Part shown: positions 58,263 to 64,000 of the stretch, piece by piece
Layout of the letters: each line of letters begins with the position of its first letter
Numbering within the stretch: position 1 is the first letter of the stretch
Source of the DNA: Adiantum capillus-veneris
Lineage: Eukaryota; Streptophyta; Polypodiopsida; Polypodiales; Pteridaceae
NCBI GenBank assembly: GCA_014529385.2
Contig: CM043947.1
Span: 119,918,891 to 119,982,890 of the forward strand
Direction: 5' to 3'
Length of the DNA: 64,000 nucleotides
Position numbers and translations under genes: made by a program
The notes under the pieces: model-generated
The model's database searches: none
The model's input: the letters and a program-made list of their open reading frames with translations, nothing else
Told to the model about the DNA's origin: nothing

Positions 58263-59928
58263 ATTCTTGATAAAAAGTGTTTTTTGTGCAGAGCATGGTT
58301 TGTGCTAGTGCCCTAAGCCCTGCTAACTGGTTTTCAACCTTAAAAATCATCAGTTTAGTTAAAAGCCCCCTTTGTAGGCATTTCAGTCTCCGAAGTCGTG
58401 TTTTGGTGTTGGAGTTGATTTTTCTCGATCTTTCTCCTCGAGAGTTGCATCCCGAGCTCATTTGAGGTGTTGGGAAGTCATCTATGTGGTTGGACCCGAC
58501 TTTGGTTCCTTCTTTTCCACCTTTAGCCATTTGATTGCCCGAAAGCGTCTTTTTCACCATTGGTAAGTGAAACGGCTTTCTTTTGGGTTTTGTTTGTACA
58601 CATGTGTCATTGATGACTATTTGAAGTTGCTTGTGAAGTTTCATGGCAGTCGGTCGTCAATTTTGGTCGTTATGCCAAAATGACGTTTTGTGTGTCTGCC
58701 ACCGAATCGGTTGTTTTGACCCACTTTTGGTGGTCCAAACCTGGAGATACTCCATGTTGCATTGTCCTCGATGTTGTCAAGCTTCTTGTAAATTTTGGCG
58801 TCATTTCGACAACTTTTTCCTGTTTGCCGCTTGCAGGCTCTCTTGACCTAGGGTTTTTCCAGTTGGTCTTTCTCGTACTTTGAGAGTTAGGAACTCATCT
58901 TCTACACTAGCGTAAGCCACCTATTGGTTCTTGCATGGTTTGGTTAGGCGGTTGTGCCTCTGCCTAGCATTCTACCCCTTTCCCTTCTACTCTTGTTTCT
59001 TTGTTTTGGTTAGTTTTCGTGACAAAAGTTAGTGATAAGCATCAAAAGCTTATGGCAACGAGTCTACTTCTCATATGTGGAGTCCTCTGAGCTCTCGTAG
59101 CAGTCGTAGAAGGCTGTAGAAGGTCGGATGCTCCTGTGTGCTCTTTGCTCTCTCCAAGTGGGTAATAGTGCAAATGAGCTTGTACGTGAAGTCAAAAATA
59201 CTTAACTCTGGACTTCCTGGCTCACTTGTTACCAAATTTGATATGTGCTCCTATCTCGTGGTGAAATGCACTTTAGCATTTGAAATTTCTCAATTTGGAC
59301 TCCGTTTGACGTGTTTCTGAGAATTTTGTCCACTTTGCCAAAATTCTGCCATTTCGGGCTTTTCGCAACTTTTCCCGAATTGTGCCCAATTTTTACCATG
59401 GGTTGCTCTTGTCATTAGGATCATCACCATCTATTCTTTTCTTTTTTTTTATCTCGTTTCACCTGTTTTTTATTTTTCTTTTACTTTTATTAAAAAAATC
59501 CTTAAAAATAAAGGAAAATAGCAAATTAAAACCAAAAAAGTCCAAAAATACACCATAATTAGCTTATAACCCCGTGTATATGTATATACATTTATTTGTG
59601 GTTTCTCAGCTTGGATTACCACTTTTTGGCTCCAAAAACACGCATATTTAGTCGTATTTACAAACTTAGAGACTCAAATTCATCATTTGATCTCTTATTA
59701 TTGCAAAACAAGTATATAAGGGAATAAATATTATCAATATCCACAATCAAACATAAAAAATTTGAAATCATGTAAGACAATGCCATCGTAATATCATTTT
59801 CTTTGTCCTAATTGCTTGTAGTTCCTATATACCTATATATCTCCCCCCCTCCTAGTTTGAGTCCTCCCGGATGACTATGAAGTGTCTGAGGGTGAAGCAT
59901 TGTAGTTGTTGTGGTCATGCGTGGTGAA

Positions 59929-61626
59929 TTAAATTGTAGAGCGATGAAATAGAAATATTTGCAATAATGCCACTCTTTGTTTGATTGTCAGGCTTATGGG
60001 CAATATTTGGGTTGTCTGTAGCACTAGTGTTGTAGAATCAGTACCTGGGTTCTTGTTGACATTTGTGTCCTTTTTTATAATCCAAATCTGCTTCTGATTT
60101 GCTTGTGCTTGCCACAAACTCTTTGCTACCCAAATCTGCTTGACTTTAGGTTGTGATGTCTCTGTCCTTGAATACTGAGGATTCTCTGTTGATTGTACTG
60201 AAGGGAGTTCCTGTTTACAAATCTTTGGAATCCAAATTTCTTTGCTATGGCTTTGTGCTGTCATCAACTTCTTTGGAATCCAGATCAATTTCACTGAATT
60301 TGGCTGTCTGAAATCACTCTGTTGTCTGGTGTTGAAGACTTTGTTTTCCACCTTTGTTCTCTCTGGCACAATCTTGTTTGGCTTCCATACCAACTTGGAG
60401 TATGTCTTTATCCAAGGTTGAGCAGTGCGTGTATTTTCTGTCTTCTCTACCCATATTTGAGCTTTTTTCTTCGAGGAGCGTTCCGGTTGTGTAGGCATGG
60501 CTTTTGGTTGCCATCGCTCCTTCTTCACCTCTTTAGGTCGTTTACCCTTGTCATTGGATTCTTCGGCTTGCACCTGTACGATTGCTTTGGAGAACAGAAT
60601 GGATTGACTTTCCTCCTCATATTTGATGTTAACTAAATTTGAGCTCCAATTAATCATCGCATTGTACTGCTTTTTCCATGGTTGCCCTAGTAACAACGGA
60701 TGTTGTGGAGCTTTGTCTTCAACCACATAAAACATATGTGGATACACATATTGATTTATCTGTACGTGCAGTACTGCGCATCCGATTGCCTTAATTGAGT
60801 GTGTTGAATAACTCTTCAACTCCTGTTTGGCAGTTTGCAGCTTAGTGTCATGTTTCAATTGTTTGTACAAACTGACTGAAAGCAGGTTAGCTTGTGCTCC
60901 TGAATCCAATAGTGCTCTGGCATTAATCTGGTTTGGCCCCACTTCGACCTCAATGATGGGCTCTACTTTGTCTTCACTCATCTCTGATACACTGACTGCG
61001 TTTATTTGTAAGGCTCCTTCATTGCATTGTCGTTGACGCAGTAGTCTTCTTTTCTCCATTCTTTCTTTTGCTTCTGCTTGCGCTTCCTCAACAATCTTTT
61101 TCTTTTTCTGAAGTCGCAGTTTATCTTGATGTATTTTGAGAAGCATGTCTTGGGTTAGTGGAAAATGATACTTCTTCAATCTGCATCCTCTAATCCAGTT
61201 TGGCATTTCTTCTCCGTCTAATGTAGCAAGCTTGACGGTCCCGCTTGGTGATAGATCTTTAATCACAAGTGGTTCCATCCCTCGCTTTTTAAGTTTTTTT
61301 GCATACTGTTTTAGAGTGTATACTAGGACAAAGTCCCCAATCTTAAACTCTTTAGTTCGTACATGCTTATCAAAGAACTCTTTTTGTCGCCTTTTCTGAG
61401 CGTAGATTGAAGCCACTGCTTTTAAGCGAAGCTCATCTAGCTTTTCAAGGTCGTCTATTCTATCTGAAAGCTCATGTCCTGTCCAGTCTAATTCCTTAGC
61501 TACTCTCAGTGTTGGAATTAAAAATTCTATTGGTAAAATAGCATTCAAACCAAAAACCATGTTGTACGGGGTCGTTCCTATCGATGTTTTGTATGCTACC
61601 CTATACGCCCATAATGTCGAATGCAA
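59929..61626 (-). pseudogene. Gypsy-C pol, C-terminal part: integrase C-terminus, retropepsin, Trp/Lys repeat tail
   Basis: A 565-codon stretch in the pol frame. Residues 1-160 complete the integrase (LWAYRVAYKTSIGTTPYNMV; FKIGDFVLVYTLKQ; GCRLKKYHFPL). After a Lys/Glu-rich helical linker, residues about 222-345 are a retroviral-type aspartic protease: ARALLDSGAQANLLS (catalytic Asp 241) and HPLLLGQPWKKQYNAMINW (ILG-type motif, 311-317). The tail to residue 565 is basic, with repeated Trp motifs (QIWVEK, LVWKPNK, LIWIPKK, EIWIPK, QIWVAK, QIWIIK). A protease would cut the element's polyproteins. In known Ty3/gypsy order it precedes RT, so its place here is abnormal. The frame itself is uninterrupted; the stop at 61630-61632 separates it from the integrase core. 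Confidence 0.88.
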
Positions 61627-61629
61627 TCT

Positions 61630-62676
61630 CTAGTCCCAATTAGTTCTCGACTCAGATACAATCTTTGTAAGAACCGTGCATATGGTTTTGTTCGTCGCTT
61701 TAGCTTGTCCATTGGCTTGTGGATGATATGGAGCTAATTTGCGATGTATTACCATGAATTCTTCTAGAAGCATTTCTATCACTTCATTTATGAAGTGTGT
61801 GCCTCGATCACTCACAATTTCTATTGGTAATCCATATCGTAAAAAGACATATTCATACAAAAATTGTGTTGTGGTCCTGGCATCGGCTTTTTGAGTTGCT
61901 TTTGCCTCAACCCACTTGGTTAGATAGTCCGTCACCACAATGATGTATTGTGCATGAGTTCTATATGCTGGAGGTGAGATAGGTCCAACATAATCAATCC
62001 CCCATTTTGCAAAGGCTCTTGCTCCCATCATTGGTCTGAGCGGCATATCATCTCTTTTCAGTGGTACTTTTGTCCGCTGACAATCATCACATCGTTTTAC
62101 GCATTCCTCAGCGTCCATGTGTAATGTCGGCCACCATATTCCTGTCGCTAAGATAATTTTTGTTGTCTTATCACCTGAGAACTGGCCTCCACCTACTCCT
62201 CCATGAGCCTGCTCTAGGATTATCACATAATCTGACTCTGATGCGCATATCCTAAGCTAGTTGTCCTTTCCTCTCTTATAGAGTTGATTTCCTATTAAAG
62301 CGTAATCTCGAGCTTCTGTCTGTACCGCTCTCTGACGCGCTTTTGAGGTTCCCTCTAGAAAAGTTGTATTTGTGAGATATTCAACAATATAATGACTCCA
62401 TTCAGCAGCGATCATTATCTGATACAATGTTGAATACTCAGTGGGCGGTTTTGACGAACATGTAATACATATCATGACATATTCATGTACACTCTCTTTC
62501 ATTCCTAGCCAATAGACTCCCAGTTGTAACATATTTCTGTACGTGTTTCTTCTTGAACAATGAAATGCACATTCGTGAACATGTGCTTCTCGCAAATATA
62601 TGTTATATTCTTCAGGATTGATGCATAACCTTAGAATGTTATCGGTTCTTAAGTGATACAACCTTCCTGCAATCAA
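61630..62676 (-). pseudogene. Gypsy-C integrase: two HHCC-like modules and catalytic core
   Basis: Same frame as RT, interrupted by TAG at 62257-62259 and ending at TAG 61630-61632. The first zinc-type module (AHVHECAFHCSRRNTYRN then MICITC) is followed by a second (EQAHGGVGGGQFSGDKT then CVKRCDDCQ), so the module is duplicated. The second has Gln where the distal His is usual. The core shows WGIDYVGPISPP (Asp 1) and IVSDRGTHF (Asp 2), but the Glu segment reads HPQANGQAKATNKT, Lys replacing the catalytic Glu of QAE. Strand transfer by this copy should be impossible. Confidence 0.9.
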
Positions 62677-62712
62677 CTGAAGATTTTGATATTTTTGAAT
62701 AATAACTTGTTT

Positions 62713-64000
62713 CTAGTTGTATCCTTTTCGATCAAACTCTCCTCCATAGGTTAATAGACTAACAACATCCTGAGACCACTTTGGTATCATTTCTATGTTG
62801 AATAAGTACGCATTCGGAATGTCGTCATCTACACCTATAGGGTCTTCTCCATTCGTCAACCTTGAAAGGTTATCAGCTCTGAGATGTGTTTTTCCTTTCT
62901 TTACTACTATCGTGAAGTCGAATTCTAATGAGATGATGAACCATCTTACTATCCATCCTGTATTGCATGGTTTGTTCACTAGGTAGAGCAAGGCTTGATG
63001 ATCTGTGAAAAACACAAACTTATTGGCTAGAAGACAATGCCGAAATTTCTTCACAGCATAAATCATTCCTAATCCCTCTCGCTCCGTTGTTGTGTAATTC
63101 CTCTCAGCATTGTTGAGCTGTCGACTAGCATAGCAGATTGGGAAATCCATGTTTCCTTCTTCTGGTTGAGCTAGGATGCACCCGATTGTATATGCCGAAG
63201 CATCTATATGCACATGGAATATCTTCTCCCAATCTGGTGATTTCAAGACTGGAGCAGTGATGAGTGCCTCTTTCAGTTTCTTGAAGGTTTCCTCACACTC
63301 CTCTGTCCATTCGTAATTCACTATTAGCCTGTAAAGTGGTTGGCCTATTATAGCGTACATGTAAATAAATCGTCTATAATATCCACAATGTCCCATAAAA
63401 CTCTGCACTTGTTTCGCGTTGGCTGGTCTAAGCATATCCACTATTACTTTTATCTTTTCCATATCCGTGGATATTCCGTTATGTGAGACAATATGTCCCA
63501 GAATTCTGCCTTGTTGGACCATAAACACACACTTCTCAGGATTGAGACAAATGCGATTTGCTCTACATTTCTTGAATACCTTTCTTAGGTGCAAATCATC
63601 CATGTATATTTCTAGAAACAACCTCAAGTATTCTTTGAAAGCATGAGTCATTAGCCTTTGGAATGTTGCGGGAGCATTAGTTAAACCAAACGGTATAACT
63701 CGATACGCATAAATTCCCCACTCCGTTGCAAAAGTTGTTTTGTGTTGATCCTCTGGCGCAATGGCAAGCTGATTATATCCTGAAAATCCATCTAAAAAGG
63801 AATATTCTCTTTTCCCCGATACACGTTTTAGAACATGATCAGTTATCGGCAAGGGATAATTGTCCTTGATTGTCACAGCATTTACTTTCTTCAAATTGAC
63901 ACACACTCGGAGTTTTTCATTTTTCTTAGGCACTGCCACAATCGGAGATACCCAGTCCCTGTGTTCAATCTCATATATGAATTCAGCTTCCATTAGCTTG
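62713..64000 (-). pseudogene. Gypsy-C reverse transcriptase and RNase H (5' end off window)
   Basis: It copies element RNA to DNA. In order: fingers (DWVSPIVAVPKKNEKLRVCV), SFLDGFSGYNQLAIAPEDQH, FGLTNAPATFQRLM, catalytic LEIYMDDL (about 63,600), thumb (FMGHCGYYRRFIYMYAIIGQ), RNase H (FHVHIDASAYTIGCILAQ; TTTEREGLGMIYAVKKFRH; FFTDHQALLYLV). Between YMDDL and HLRKVFKKC about 10-15 residues usual in the family are missing. The frame ends at TAG 62713-62715 but continues in frame into the integrase. Family: Ty3/gypsy. Confidence 0.95.

Larger units (their letters stand above)
57091..59928 (-). other. Spacer between gypsy-C pol and ORF3
   Basis: No coding region on either strand. The ORF3-proximal 1.2 kb carries five palindromes in weakly similar surroundings (recurring 'ttttggc' and 'aaaattgg' words). 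58,263-59,928 is T-rich with no repeat or gene that I can support. It could hold an internal promoter, a splice acceptor or RNA structure for expressing ORF3. Confidence 0.7.
52933..64000 (-). mobile_element. Gypsy-C: minus-strand Ty3/gypsy element with rearranged domain order (5' end off window)
   Basis: Reading right to left: RT and RNase H, two HHCC-like modules with the integrase core, integrase C-terminus, retropepsin, a Trp-rich basic tail, a 2.8-kb spacer with five palindromes, a roughly 1,044-codon downstream ORF, the polypurine tract and the 3' LTR (53876-52933). The LTR ends are TGTTGAG and CCCAACA on the minus strand. It is inserted in the Copia-1 3' LTR. The 5' LTR, primer site and any gag are outside the window. 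Confidence 0.9.

Overview
This window is repeat-dense plant nuclear DNA. LTR retrotransposons with plant-type tRNA-Met primer sites, a chromodomain Ty3/gypsy family, Ty1/copia elements, a plant-type LINE and GT-AG introns all point to a large, TE-rich plant genome. A fern such as Ceratopteris is my best guess, from remembered resemblance of the pol and transposase families; the sequence alone does not prove it. I see no intact single-copy host gene, rRNA, tRNA or CRISPR array. Almost every coding region is a decayed mobile-element gene.

Layout. 1-3603 is the 5' end of a minus-strand gypsy element (gag, primer site, LTR). 4124-16666 holds two convergent, intron-containing pseudogenes that share the same unusual noncoding repeats. 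The plus-strand gene encodes a coiled coil, a RING-like Cys/His finger, an Asp/Val/Ala repeat array and an FCP1/NLI-interacting-factor phosphatase-like domain. The minus-strand gene encodes a DDE-type transposase-like protein with the DFAENY signature. I read the pair as one candidate large DNA transposon carrying a phosphatase-like partner gene. 17.8-31 kb is a graveyard of gypsy LTRs and gag (family B) with a rearranged LINE inserted in it.

31,756-52,932 is a nest: Copia-1 is split inside its RT by Copia-2 (5-bp target duplication AGAAG), and Copia-2 is split inside its RT by a three-LTR gypsy-A array (target duplication CACAG). Copia-1's own 3' LTR is cut at 52,932 by gypsy-C, a minus-strand element running past the window end.

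Gypsy-C is the most unusual element. Its pol has two HHCC-like modules, and its retropepsin domain lies C-terminal to the integrase instead of before RT. It has a roughly 1,044-codon coiled-coil ORF downstream of pol. The 2.8-kb spacer between pol and that ORF carries five perfectly conserved 22-24 bp palindromes (core ACATCATACGCGTATGATGT) at spacings of 281, 135, 283 and 282 bp in otherwise dissimilar DNA. Its 7.2 kb of coding sequence has eight in-frame stops (seven TAG, one TAA) and no frameshift, as expected if methylated CHG sites had decayed.
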